15,461 bases of DNA from Oscillospiraceae bacterium. Lineage in GTDB: Bacteria > Bacillota_A > Clostridia > Oscillospirales > Oscillospiraceae. Location: NCBI GenBank assembly GCA_016302005.1, contig JAEDOK010000027.1, forward strand, positions 1 to 15,461, written 5' to 3'. Position numbers and translations under genes: made by a program. The notes under the pieces were generated by a model. It did no database searches, was not told the origin of the DNA, and saw only the letters and a program-made list of their open reading frames with translations. Below, in pieces: positions 5,683 through 14,188 of this stretch; within the stretch, counting starts at the first letter, position 1, and each line of letters opens with the position of its first letter.

Positions 5683-5990
5683 TTTGTATGCGGTCGGTAG
5701 TTCCTGCATGAGATTGCCACGACCCCGTTGGGGTCTCGCAATGACATGGGAAGGGAGCTTGTACGCAGTCGGGGATTCCTGCACGAGATTGCCACGGGCG
5801 CGGGGCGCCCTCGCAATGACATGGGAAGGGAGCTTGTACGCAGTCGGGGATTCCTGCACGAGATTGCACCCGCAAGGGGTACGCCGCATCCGTAACGCTC
5901 CTTCGTCGCGAACGGCTGCGCAGCCACGGGCGCGGGGCACCCTCGCAATGACATGGAGGGGAAATTTGTACGCAAACGGCAGTTCCTGCA
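5683..5990 (+). repeat. Tandem array of ~75-bp modular repeat units
   Basis: Units start at TTGTA 5684, 5759, 5834 and 5966, giving spacings of 75, 75 and 132. Each opens with a GCNGTCGGNNATTCCTGCA-type module. Units 1-3 then continue into GATTGC...CGCAATGACATGG. Unit 1 has stem GACCCC/GGGGTC, unit 2 has GGGCG/CGCCC, and unit 3 carries 57 extra bases inside the hairpin. Unit 4 keeps only the opening module and runs into CGGGACGGCGAGGGTGCG. The array lies downstream of both rny and the leftward ligase gene, in a convergent gap. Confidence 0.85.
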
Positions 5991-6033
5991 ATCGGGACGG
6001 CGAGGGTGCGCCCTACGGGGTTGCGGCGGCTGC

Positions 6034-7614
6034 CTACGGCGTTTGATTGGCAGCGGGTTTACGATTCAGGAAGCCGGCGAAGATCAGCATGGCGGCAACG
6101 GAGAAGAAGAGCGCCATCATATAGGGTTCCTCCCACAGGCTTTCAAAGAGGCTGTGGATCAGGATGCCCACCAAGCCCGCAAGCATACCGGCGCAGAGGG
6201 GCTTTCTCGCCTTCGAACCGGCGAGTCCGCAGGCACGCAGACCGCCCCAGAGCAGACCCGCCATCGCGCTCAGAAACGCGGTGAGTCCTGCGATGCCGTT
6301 TTCCGCGAGAATTTTGATATAGTAGTTGTCCACATACATATAGTCAAACATTGGATTGACATTGTTCTGCACGGCGACCGCGCCGCCGTACATGCCGTAG
6401 CCGAGGCCGCAGGTCCACGCGTGGTACTCATCGACATAGCCGAGAGCGGTCTCCCAGCGCTTGGCTCTGCCGCCGCGCTCGTTGGATTCGGCGAACTGCG
6501 GCGTGAACAGGTAGCCGATGCGGCTGCGCACGAAGGGCAGGAAACAGGCGGCAATGCCTGCAATCAACATCAGACCGAACAGACGGCGGTCAACGATCAG
6601 CGCAAACAGCACCGCCGCGACTGCCAGCGCCAGCCATGCGCCCCGCGACATCGTAAACAGGCAGGCAAGGCACATACACAGACCGCAGATCCAATAAAAA
6701 ACCTTCTCGGCGGGACGCTCCGAGGCATAAGCCATGCCGATCGCCATCGGGGCGAACAGCACCATATAGCCGCCCATGATATTCGGGTTTTTGAAGATGG
6801 AGAACACGCGGGTGCGCACCGCCGTCTCCGCCTGATCCGTCCATGTGTCGGGGATCTCCACGCCGACGATGAACTGCCAGATGCCGTGCATCGCGAAGAC
6901 AAAGGCGATCAGGATCATGGCGCGATAGAGGAACATCAGGTCTTCATCGCTGCGCAGCAGGCGCGTGACGAGGAAGAACATGAGAATGTATTCCATGCTT
7001 GCGCGGTAGCCCGTGATGTTGACGGAGAGATAATTGGTGACCGTATAGAGCAGCAAAATCACGCCCGCGAGCAGATAGCCGGACAGCCAGACATCCACGG
7101 CGTTGGCGCGGCTGCGCAGCGGCTCCTTGCTCGTCATGCGCTGGTAGACGATCCAGAGCAGGCACAGCACCATCAGCGCCTCATCCCAAAGGGAGGCGAG
7201 GGAGGCGATATGCAGCGCACGCAGGAGATAGTCCATGGGCGCGTAGGCGGCGATTATGAGCAGCAGAAAGCTTGTCATGCCGCCGGAGAAGAGCCTGCCG
7301 ATCAGAAAGCTCTCCCGCAGAGCATGCAGGAAGCGACCGTAGACACGGCGCAGCGCACTGTCCCGCAAAAGGGGAAGCAGCGGTCTTCCGAGGCGGTAGA
7401 GCGCGGCGTTGCAGCGGTCGAGCAGCCTCCGATAAGCGGAGTCATCCGCGAGCGGTTCGGCGCAAAAGAGCCGTGCGAAAAACCGATAGGTTGCGCTGTC
7501 CCGCCAAAGCGCGCCGAGGTAGCGGAAGAACCTCCCAATCGGCGAATGCGACAGCAGCGAAGCGCACGCCGCAAAGAAGCGCCAGAGGAGGCTTGAGGTC
7601 AGCAGCTCGTTCAT
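6034..7614 (-). CDS. O-antigen ligase / Wzy-type polymerase family membrane protein
   Basis: The protein has 526 aa. A long, basic, mostly cytoplasmic N-terminal region of ~110 residues (many Arg and Leu) precedes about ten to twelve hydrophobic segments. Wzy_C (O-antigen ligase) hallmarks are FKNPNIMGGYMVLFAP, the conserved Arg segment TMSRGAWLALA at ~residue 325, a large outer loop with RWETALGYVDEY and GLGYGMYG, and YVDNYYIKILAENGIAG. These enzymes polymerise polysaccharide or transfer it from an undecaprenyl-linked donor to an acceptor at the outer face of the membrane. In this Gram-positive setting the likely substrate is a secondary wall polysaccharide. The start ATG overlaps the stop of the DUF4330 gene (ATGA), so translation is coupled. 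The exact reaction, polymerase or ligase, cannot be told from sequence. Confidence 0.85.
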   Translation of the reverse strand: MNELLTSSLLWRFFAACASLLSHSPIGRFFRYLGALWRDSATYRFFARLFCAEPLADDSAYRRLLDRCNAALYRLGRPLLPLLRDSALRRVYGRFLHALRESFLIGRLFSGGMTSFLLLIIAAYAPMDYLLRALHIASLASLWDEALMVLCLLWIVYQRMTSKEPLRSRANAVDVWLSGYLLAGVILLLYTVTNYLSVNITGYRASMEYILMFFLVTRLLRSDEDLMFLYRAMILIAFVFAMHGIWQFIVGVEIPDTWTDQAETAVRTRVFSIFKNPNIMGGYMVLFAPMAIGMAYASERPAEKVFYWICGLCMCLACLFTMSRGAWLALAVAAVLFALIVDRRLFGLMLIAGIAACFLPFVRSRIGYLFTPQFAESNERGGRAKRWETALGYVDEYHAWTCGLGYGMYGGAVAVQNNVNPMFDYMYVDNYYIKILAENGIAGLTAFLSAMAGLLWGGLRACGLAGSKARKPLCAGMLAGLVGILIHSLFESLWEEPYMMALFFSVAAMLIFAGFLNRKPAANQTP

Positions 7615-8102
7615 GAAAGGATCTCCATGGACAGCACCTGTCCCATCAGCTCAACGCGCGTGGTCTTGACGGAATACTCTACGCCGACGCGAATTTCCTG
7701 CTTTCCGACGGTGTAGGTTCCTTCCCCGACGATGGATGCCGCCTCAATCGTCAGGTGCAGATCGACAAGGTCACCGTCTTTCTCAATGATATCCCAAGAG
7801 ACGATCTCGGCATCGAGGAGCGAGTTGCTATTAAAGATGCGGCGCGAGGTGACGATGCTCTCCCCGACGACGACATCTTCGCCCTGCAGCGCGGAGACGG
7901 TCTCCTCGGCAAGCTCCCGCGGAAGCTGCGCGCACAGCACCGTAAAGCGGAGATTCGGTTCACTCGTCGGCAGCTTGGTGGCGGTGCCGCCGTCGTTCCC
8001 GCCGAACAGACGCACGCCGACGAAAACCAGCGCGGCGATCAGAATCAGCAGAATGAGAATGTCGATAATATTCAGCTTTCCAAAGCGTTTTTTGTTTTTC
8101 AT
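7611..8102 (-). CDS. DUF4330 family membrane-anchored protein
   Basis: The protein has 163 aa. Basic MKNKKRFGKL precedes a single membrane segment (~12-33, IIDILILLILIAALVFVGV); the rest is a predicted extracytoplasmic, beta-rich domain ending MGQVLSMEILS. The layout matches DUF4330, whose function is unknown. The frame stays open far upstream against the csaB gene, but ATG 8102 has GGAGG five bases before it and begins exactly at the basic/hydrophobic anchor. It is first in the leftward operon and overlaps the O-antigen-ligase-like gene by four bases, so a structural or accessory role in that polymerisation or ligation step is plausible. Confidence 0.8.
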   Translation of the reverse strand: MKNKKRFGKLNIIDILILLILIAALVFVGVRLFGGNDGGTATKLPTSEPNLRFTVLCAQLPRELAEETVSALQGEDVVVGESIVTSRRIFNSNSLLDAEIVSWDIIEKDGDLVDLHLTIEAASIVGEGTYTVGKQEIRVGVEYSVKTTRVELMGQVLSMEILS

Positions 8103-8136
8103 TGGTACCTCCCAAGGCGGAAAGCGCATTTGAGGA

Positions 8137-8165
8137 TTGCTTCTTTCCGAAATGTGTATTATAAT
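8137..8165 (+). promoter_or_regulatory. Promoter of the rightward csaB/ABC operon
   Basis: TTGCTT (8137-8142), 17 bases, then TATAAT (8160-8165). The predicted start is near 8172, which is inside the opposing promoter. Confidence 0.8.
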
Positions 8166-8166
8166 C

Positions 8167-8195
8167 ATTATATTCGATTGTATCCCGAAATTCAA
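8167..8195 (-). promoter_or_regulatory. Promoter of the leftward DUF4330/ligase operon
   Basis: On the minus strand, TTGAAT (8190-8195), 17 bases, then TATAAT (8167-8172). With the opposite promoter it forms TATAATCATTATA, a perfect 13-base palindrome of two facing -10 boxes. Confidence 0.8.
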
Positions 8196-8222
8196 GACTA
8201 TTCTTAGGACTGAGGCTGGAGC

Positions 8223-10436
8223 ATGAAAATTATCCATATGATCTCCGGCGGCGATGTGGGCGGGGCGAAAACCCATGTCCTGTCGCTGCTCGCCGGACTG
8301 AACAAGACCGAGACGGTGCATCTGATCTGCTTTATGGAGGGCGACTTTGCCGCCGAGGCGCGGCAGCTCGGCATTCCGACGACCGTGATCGAGGATCGCA
8401 ACCTTTTGCGCACGCGCAAGCGCATTCTCGCGATGATCCGCCACGACGGCTATCAGGTCATCCACTGCCACGGCGCGCGGGCGAATATGATGGGCATTCT
8501 GCTGCGCAAGCGGGCGGGTGTGCCCGTCATTTCGACGATCCACAGCGACTACCGCCTCGACTATTTGGGCAGGCGGATTGCCGCGCTGACCTACGGCAAC
8601 ATCAACAAGCTTGTTTTGCCCCACCTTGACGCGTGGATCGGCGTCTCCGGGGGCATGACGGAGCTTTTGATCGAGCGCGGCTTTGACCCGCAGCGGATCT
8701 ACACGCTCTATAACGGCGTGGACTTCTCCGCAGAGCGCACGCCCCTGCCCCGTGAGGACTATCTGCAAAGCATCGGCTTGGAGACGGCGGAGGATACCGT
8801 GGTCTTCGGCATTGCCGCCCGCATTTCCCCCGTGAAGGACATGACGACGCTGCTCCGCGCCTTTGCCGAGGCGGTCAAGGTCTGCCCGAACATCCGCCTT
8901 GCCATTGCGGGCGAGGGGGAGCAGGAGACGGAGATCCGTTCCCTTGCCGCGACGCTCTGCCCGAAGGGGGCGGTATGCTTTGCCGGATGGGTGCGCGACA
9001 TTGACAGCTTCTACAACGCGCTGGACGTGAATGTGCTCACCTCGCTGTCCGAGACCTTCCCCTACGCGCTGACCGAGGGCGCACGGATGCACTGCGCGAC
9101 GATCGCCTCCGAAGTCGGCGGCGTGCCGTACCTGATCGACGACGGGGTGAACGGTCTGCTGTTCCCGGCGCAGGACGTGCAGAAGCTCACGCAGCACATG
9201 GTCTTCCTCGCGCAGAACGCGGAGACGCGGCGGGACATGGGCGAGAAGCTGTATGAAAAGGTGAAGCGGGACTTCTCCCTTGCGACGATGCTGCGCCATC
9301 AGAAGGACATCTATGAGACGATCATCCGCCGCGCCGCCCGCCCCAAGCAGCTCCGCGACGGCGCACTCATCTGCGGCGCTTACGGCAAGGGCAACAGCGG
9401 CGACAACGCCATTTTGAACGCCATTGTCGAGCAGCTCCACCATATCGACCCCGATCTGCCCATCTGCGCCCTGAGCCGTGACACGGCGGAGACGCGCCGC
9501 TGCGCGAGAATCGACGCGGTCTATACCTTTAACATTTGGAAAATCGGCAGGCTGATGCGTCGCACGAGGCTCTATATCAGCGGCGGCGGTACGCTCATGC
9601 AGGACGCGACGAGCACGCGCTCCCTGCTTTACTATCTGTTCAGCATCCGGCAGGCGAAGCGCAACGGCTGCCACGTGATGCTCTACGGCTGCGGCATCGG
9701 CCCCGTCAGCCGTCCCCGTAACCGCAAGCGCGCGGCAAAGACGCTCAACCGCTATGCGGACATCATCTCCGCCCGCGACCGCTATTCCATCGAGACGCTG
9801 CAGGAGTTGGGCGTTACGAAGCCGGAAATTCATCTGAACGCCGATCCCGCCCTGCTGATCGACCCGCCCGAGACCGACGCGCTGCGCAACTATCTGCGGC
9901 GCAGCGGCATTCAAGAGGGCAGGCAGTATGTCATGGTTGCGCTGCGTCCGTGGCAGGGCTTTGACGAAAAAATCGGCGCATTCGCCGCCGCCTGCGAATA
10001 CGCGTACCGGGAATACGGCTTGATTCCCCTGCTTTACGCGATGGAGCCTGCCCGCGACGAGGCGGCGCTGCAAGCCGTGGCGGAAAAGCTGCACTGCCCC
10101 CATTTGCTGCTCAGCGCGGGGACGGACGGCGCGGAGGTTCTGACCCTTGTGCGCCGTATGTCCCTCGTGGTGTCTATGCGGCTGCACACCCTGATTTTTG
10201 CCTCCGGACAGGGCGTGCCGATGGTCGGCGTGGTCTATGACCCGAAGGTGAGCGGCTTCCTGGACTATTTGGGGCAGGATCTCTATCTGCCGCTGTCCGA
10301 GGTCACCGCAGCAGCCTTGGACGATCTGATCGACACCGCCATGGCGGAGGAGCCCTTTGAGGCGGAGAACATCGAGCGTCTGCGCAGGCTGTCTGCCGAA
10401 AATGAGACGCTTGCCCGCAGACTGCTGGAGGAATAA
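8223..10436 (+). CDS. csaB: Glycosyltransferase family 4 - polysaccharide pyruvyl transferase (CsaB-type) fusion
   Basis: The protein has 737 aa, twice the usual CsaB length (~360). Residues 1-~370 are a GT-B family 4 glycosyltransferase: GGDVGGAKTHVLSLL at the N-terminus, HCHGARANMMG, ISTIHSDYR, FGIAARISPVKD, and the donor-binding stretch SETFPYALTEGARMHC ending in EVGGVPYLI (E-x7-E pattern, ~275-300). Residues ~378-730 are CsaB: ICGAYGKGNSGDNAIL (~381), SGGGTLMQDATSTRSLLYYL (~450), ARDRYSIETLQELG and SMRLHTLIFASGQGVPMVGV (~652). CsaB adds ketal pyruvate to secondary wall polysaccharide, creating the ligand for SLH domains. The fusion would couple sugar addition to pyruvylation at the cytoplasmic face. 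It is first in the rightward operon, with GAGG seven bases before the ATG. The fusion is continuous with no sign of frameshift. Confidence 0.92.
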   Translation: MKIIHMISGGDVGGAKTHVLSLLAGLNKTETVHLICFMEGDFAAEARQLGIPTTVIEDRNLLRTRKRILAMIRHDGYQVIHCHGARANMMGILLRKRAGVPVISTIHSDYRLDYLGRRIAALTYGNINKLVLPHLDAWIGVSGGMTELLIERGFDPQRIYTLYNGVDFSAERTPLPREDYLQSIGLETAEDTVVFGIAARISPVKDMTTLLRAFAEAVKVCPNIRLAIAGEGEQETEIRSLAATLCPKGAVCFAGWVRDIDSFYNALDVNVLTSLSETFPYALTEGARMHCATIASEVGGVPYLIDDGVNGLLFPAQDVQKLTQHMVFLAQNAETRRDMGEKLYEKVKRDFSLATMLRHQKDIYETIIRRAARPKQLRDGALICGAYGKGNSGDNAILNAIVEQLHHIDPDLPICALSRDTAETRRCARIDAVYTFNIWKIGRLMRRTRLYISGGGTLMQDATSTRSLLYYLFSIRQAKRNGCHVMLYGCGIGPVSRPRNRKRAAKTLNRYADIISARDRYSIETLQELGVTKPEIHLNADPALLIDPPETDALRNYLRRSGIQEGRQYVMVALRPWQGFDEKIGAFAAACEYAYREYGLIPLLYAMEPARDEAALQAVAEKLHCPHLLLSAGTDGAEVLTLVRRMSLVVSMRLHTLIFASGQGVPMVGVVYDPKVSGFLDYLGQDLYLPLSEVTAAALDDLIDTAMAEEPFEAENIERLRRLSAENETLARRLLEE

Positions 10437-10450
10437 AGGAATATACATCT

Positions 10451-12175
10451 ATGAAAATCTTTCTCCGTTTTTTGAAGGAATATCCCCGCGAGAGCGTGCT
10501 TGCGCCGCTGTTTAAGCTGCTGGAGGCATGCTTCGACCTGTGCGTGCCGCTGGTTGTGGCGGCGATGATCGACCGGGGTATCGGGACGGGGGACAAGGGC
10601 TTCCTTTGGAAAATGACGCTGTTGCTGGTGCTTTTGGCGTTCGTCGGGCTTGCCTGCTCCGTCACGGCGCAGTATTTTGCCTCCAAGGCGGCGGTCGGCA
10701 CGGCAACGCGGCTGCGCAGAGAGCTGTTCGCCCATATGCAGGCGTTTACCTACGCCCAGACCGACCGCGTGGGCACCGCCTCCATGATCACCCGCATGAC
10801 GAGCGACATCAATCAGCTCCAGACGGGCATCAACATCACGCTGCGGCTGCTGCTGCGTTCGCCGATCATCGTTTTCGGCGCGGTGGCGATGGCGTTTACC
10901 GTCAGCGTGCATTTGGCGTGGATTTTTGTCGGGGTCGTGCCGCTGCTGGCTTTGGTGGTCTTCGGCGTGATGCTCGGCACGATTCCGCTTTACCGCAAGG
11001 TGCAATCGCGGCTCGACCGCGTGACGGCTGCCACAAGAGAAAATCTCAACGGCGCGCGCGTCGTCCGTGCGTTCTGCAAGGAGGAAGCGGAGATTCGCCG
11101 CTTTGACGGGATCAACCGCGCCCAGACCGCCCTGCAGGAGCGGACGGGCAGGCTTTCCGCGCTGATGAATCCGCTGACCTATGTGCTCGTCAACCTTGCC
11201 GTGCTGCTCATCATCCGGCAGGGCGGCTTCTCCGTTGCGGCGGGGACGCTGACCCAAGGGCAGGTCGTGGCGCTGGTAAACTATATGGCGCAGATTTTGG
11301 TGGAGCTGGTCAAGCTGGCAAACTCCGTCTTCACCGTGACCAAGGCGGTCGCCTGCGGCAAGCGCATCGGCGCTGTGCTGGACATGCCCGCCGGGCAGGA
11401 GAGAATCGCGGACGAGAAGCCGCAGACTGCGGACGAGGCGGTTTCCTTTGGAAGCGTATCCTTGACCTATGAGGGAGACAGCGCACCTTCGCTGCAGGAC
11501 ATTACCTTTACCGCTTTGCGGGGGCAGACCGTCGGCCTGATCGGCGGCACCGGCGCGGGCAAGTCCTCACTGGTGCAGCTCATCCCGCGCTTTTATGAGG
11601 CGACCGAGGGAAACGTGCGCGTGCTTGGCGCGGAGGTGCGCAGCTACGAACCCGCAGCGCTGCGCGGACATATCGGGGTCGTGCCCCAGAAGGCGGAGCT
11701 GTTCCGTGGGACGATCCGCTCCAATCTGCAATGGGGCAAAAAGGACGCGGACGACGCGGCGCTATGGCAGGCGCTCGAGGACGCACAGGCTGCCGACTTC
11801 GTGCGGGAAAAGGAGGGGCAGCTGGACGCACCGGTGGAGCAGAAGGGAAGAAACTTCTCCGGCGGTCAGCGCCAGCGCCTGACGATCGCCCGCGCCTTGG
11901 TTGGGCAGCCGGAAATTCTGATCCTCGACGACAGCACCTCTGCCTTGGACTATGCGACGGATGCCCGTCTGCGGGAGGCACTGCGGCTTCTGCCCTATCA
12001 TCCGACGATCTTTTTGATCTCGCAGCGCACCGCCTCTCTGCGCACCTGCGACCAAATTCTCGTTTTGGAGGACGGGCGGCTGGTCGGCATGGGGACGCAC
12101 GAGACGCTGCTGCGTGACTGCGCGGTCTACCGCGAGATCCACGAATCGCAATACAAGGGAGGTGAGGAGGTATGA
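10451..12175 (+). CDS. ABC exporter half-transporter, degenerate-site subunit
   Basis: The protein has 574 aa. Six membrane helices (~1-310) are fused to a nucleotide-binding domain: Walker A GGTGAGKSS (~364), Q-loop VVPQKAELFRGTI, signature NFSGGQRQR (~468), Walker B ILILDDSTSALD (~490) and a switch region ISQRTAS (~523). The residue after Walker B is Asp instead of catalytic Glu, and the switch His is Gln. These are the changes found in the TM287/BmrC-type subunit of heterodimeric exporters, so one of the two ATP sites should hydrolyse poorly. It starts 14 bases after csaB and overlaps the next gene by ATGA, so it is co-transcribed. Sequence alone does not fix the substrate; the operon suggests an envelope glycan or lipid intermediate, though multidrug export is possible. 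Confidence 0.94.
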   Translation: MKIFLRFLKEYPRESVLAPLFKLLEACFDLCVPLVVAAMIDRGIGTGDKGFLWKMTLLLVLLAFVGLACSVTAQYFASKAAVGTATRLRRELFAHMQAFTYAQTDRVGTASMITRMTSDINQLQTGINITLRLLLRSPIIVFGAVAMAFTVSVHLAWIFVGVVPLLALVVFGVMLGTIPLYRKVQSRLDRVTAATRENLNGARVVRAFCKEEAEIRRFDGINRAQTALQERTGRLSALMNPLTYVLVNLAVLLIIRQGGFSVAAGTLTQGQVVALVNYMAQILVELVKLANSVFTVTKAVACGKRIGAVLDMPAGQERIADEKPQTADEAVSFGSVSLTYEGDSAPSLQDITFTALRGQTVGLIGGTGAGKSSLVQLIPRFYEATEGNVRVLGAEVRSYEPAALRGHIGVVPQKAELFRGTIRSNLQWGKKDADDAALWQALEDAQAADFVREKEGQLDAPVEQKGRNFSGGQRQRLTIARALVGQPEILILDDSTSALDYATDARLREALRLLPYHPTIFLISQRTASLRTCDQILVLEDGRLVGMGTHETLLRDCAVYREIHESQYKGGEEV

Positions 12176-13932
12176 AGCGCACCGACAGCCTCGCGACCTT
12201 GCGCAAGGTGCTCAGGTACCTCAAGCGCTATCGCCTCCTCTTTGCCCTCTCGCTGCTGCTGGCGGCTGCCGTCGTGGTGCTGACGCTCTATCTCCCCGTG
12301 CTCACGGGCGACGCGATTGATCTGCTGCTCGGCAAGGGTGCGGTGGATTTTGCAGCGCTTGCCGGACTTCTCCTGCGCGGCGGGATCGTGATCGGGCTGA
12401 CCGCTTTGGCGCAGTGGGTTATGAATATTCTCAACAACCGCATTACCTTCGGCGTGGTGCGGCAACTGCGGCAGGACGCGTTTGCGCATTTGCAGCGTTT
12501 GCCGCTTTCCTACCTTGACCGTCATCCCGTCGGCGACATCGTCAGCCGCGTCATCGCGGACGCGGAGCAGGTCACGGACGGACTTCTGATGGGCTTTTCT
12601 CAGCTCTTTACCGGGGTTTTGACCATCCTCGGCACGCTGGGCTTTATGCTTTCGATGCACCCCCTGATTACTTTGTGGGTCGTTTTGATCACGCCGCTGT
12701 CCTTGTTTGTGGCGTCCTTCATCGCAAAGCGGACACACACGATGTTTCGGAAGCAGTCCGAAATTCGCGCGGAGCAGACGGCGCTGGTCGATGAGATGAT
12801 CGGCAGCCACAAGGCGGTCGTTGCGTTTTCCCACGAGGAGGAGGCAATGGCGTCCTTCGACGAGGTCAACGAACGCTTGGAGGGCATAGCACGCAAGGCG
12901 ACCTTTTTCTCCTCGCTGACGAATCCCTGCACGCGCTTTGTCAACAATCTGGTCTATGCCGGCGTTGCGCTGAGCGGCGCGCTGCTCTGCCTCGGCGGCG
13001 GGACGGCGGCGCTCACGATTGGGCAGCTTTCCTGCTTTCTCTCCTACGCCAATCAGTATACGAAGCCCTTTAACGAGATCTCCGGCGTGATTACCGAATT
13101 GCAAAACGCTATGACCTGCGCGGCGCGTATTTTCGCGCTGATGGAGGAAGAGCCGGAAACACCGGACGCAGCGGACGCCGTGGAGCTGTCCCGCGACGAT
13201 CTGAACGGCGAGGTGGCGTTTGACCATGTGGACTTCTCTTATACGCCGGAGCGGGAGCTGATCCGCGACCTCAACCTGCATCTGCGGCAGGGGCAGCGGG
13301 TCGCCATTGTCGGTCCCACGGGCTGCGGCAAGACTACGCTCATCAACCTGCTGATGCGTTTTTATGACGTGAACGGCGGGGCGGTGCAGGTCAGCGGAAG
13401 GGATATCCGCACGGTGACAAGGCACTCCCTGCGCGGCTGTTACGGCATGGTTTTGCAGGAGACGTGGCTCTCCGCCGGAACGGTGCGGGAGAATATCGCC
13501 TTCGGCCGCCCGGATGCCACCGAGGCGGAGATCGTTGCCGCAGCCAAGGCGGCGCACGCGGACAGCTTTATCCGCCGCCTGCCCCGGGGCTATGACACGG
13601 TGCTTGAGGAGGACGGCGGCGCGCTCTCCCAGGGGCAGAAGCAACTGCTCTGCATTGCCCGCGTGTTCCTGTGCCTGCCGCCGATGCTGATCCTCGACGA
13701 GGCGACCTCGTCCATTGACACGCGGACGGAGCTAAAGATTCAAAACGCCTTTGCCAAGCTGATGCAGGGCAGGACATCCTTTGTTGTTGCGCATCGTCTG
13801 TCCACCATTCGCGAGGCGGATCTGATCCTCGTAATGAAGGACGGCAGCATCATTGAGCAGGGCGATCATAAGGAACTGCTGGCGCAAAACGGCTTCTACG
13901 CGGAGCTGTACCGCAAGCAGTTTGAGGGTTGA
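12172..13932 (+). CDS. ABC exporter half-transporter, catalytic-site subunit
   Basis: The protein has 586 aa. A six-helix membrane domain (~20-320, with GDAIDLL and HPVGDIVSRVIADAEQV coupling motifs) is followed by an intact nucleotide-binding domain: Walker A GPTGCGKTT (~381), Q-loop VLQETWL, signature LSQGQ (~484), Walker B MLILDEATSSID (~504) with catalytic Glu, and switch VVAHRLSTI (~539). The signature is LSQGQ instead of LSGGQ, as in TM288-type partners, where it faces the degenerate site of the other subunit. The four-base ATGA overlap with the previous gene, under a GGGAGGTGAGGAGG stretch, supports equal synthesis of the two halves of one heterodimer. It is the last gene of the operon. 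Confidence 0.95.
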   Translation: MKRTDSLATLRKVLRYLKRYRLLFALSLLLAAAVVVLTLYLPVLTGDAIDLLLGKGAVDFAALAGLLLRGGIVIGLTALAQWVMNILNNRITFGVVRQLRQDAFAHLQRLPLSYLDRHPVGDIVSRVIADAEQVTDGLLMGFSQLFTGVLTILGTLGFMLSMHPLITLWVVLITPLSLFVASFIAKRTHTMFRKQSEIRAEQTALVDEMIGSHKAVVAFSHEEEAMASFDEVNERLEGIARKATFFSSLTNPCTRFVNNLVYAGVALSGALLCLGGGTAALTIGQLSCFLSYANQYTKPFNEISGVITELQNAMTCAARIFALMEEEPETPDAADAVELSRDDLNGEVAFDHVDFSYTPERELIRDLNLHLRQGQRVAIVGPTGCGKTTLINLLMRFYDVNGGAVQVSGRDIRTVTRHSLRGCYGMVLQETWLSAGTVRENIAFGRPDATEAEIVAAAKAAHADSFIRRLPRGYDTVLEEDGGALSQGQKQLLCIARVFLCLPPMLILDEATSSIDTRTELKIQNAFAKLMQGRTSFVVAHRLSTIREADLILVMKDGSIIEQGDHKELLAQNGFYAELYRKQFEG

Positions 13933-13940
13933 ATGGGAAA

Positions 13941-13961
13941 TTGAAAGTTGAAAGTTGGAAG
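13941..13961 (+). repeat. Heptamer tandem repeat
   Basis: TTGAAAG twice, then TTGGAAG, nine bases after the ABC transporter stop codon and directly before a modular repeat. It has the same unit length as the array at 5459. Confidence 0.8.
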
Positions 13962-14134
13962 CGACAGACGGAGCAGACGAACAAGTATGTGCGCAGTCGG
14001 TAGTTCCTACACGAGATTGCCACAGCCAGTGTGCGCACTGGCTTCGCAATGACAAAAAGGGGCAGCTTTTCCGTGTCATTGCGAGGAGCGCAGCGACGTG
14101 GCAATCTCTTGCATGCAGTCGGTAGTTTCTGCAC
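13962..14134. repeat. Two facing modular repeats filling the ABC-exonuclease gap
   Basis: The first copy runs CAGACGGAGCAGACGAA, then GCGCAGTCGGTAGTTCCTAC, then the hairpin at 14015-14053 with private stem AGCCAGTG/CACTGGCT. The second hairpin, inverted at 14075-14106, has the GGAGCGCAGCGACG centre seen at 576-607 and is followed by another GCAGTCGGTAGTTTCTGCAC module (14113-14133). No gene is seen in 13933-14188 and no clear terminator follows the ABC operon, although the hairpins may serve as one. Confidence 0.8.
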
Positions 14135-14188
14135 CGGAGGACAGAGTCGTCCACCACTACGGTGAGGTTGTAACATAAGGAGATAGAG

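Noticed and set aside
5683..5990. CRISPR-like array
   Set aside because: The 75-bp units are similar over their full length, vary only in a self-complementary centre, and there are no cas genes or short unique spacers.
5362..5991. A 209-codon minus-strand frame with internal peptide repeats
   Set aside because: It is a translation of the tandem DNA repeat and runs into the end of rny; no start site.
5953..7596. A 547-codon plus-strand frame opposite the O-antigen-ligase-like gene
   Set aside because: Its product is rich in His, Gln, Glu and Arg without domain features, and it is the mirror of hydrophobic codons of the real membrane protein.
7611..10448. A 945-codon open frame on the minus strand across the csaB gene
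   Set aside because: Only its last 163 codons (from ATG 8102) look like a protein. The rest is antisense to a clear GT4-CsaB gene and is kept open by GC-rich codon bias.
12127..13644. A 505-codon minus-strand frame opposite the second ABC gene
   Set aside because: The antisense of a gene with every ABC motif; no Shine-Dalgarno or family features.
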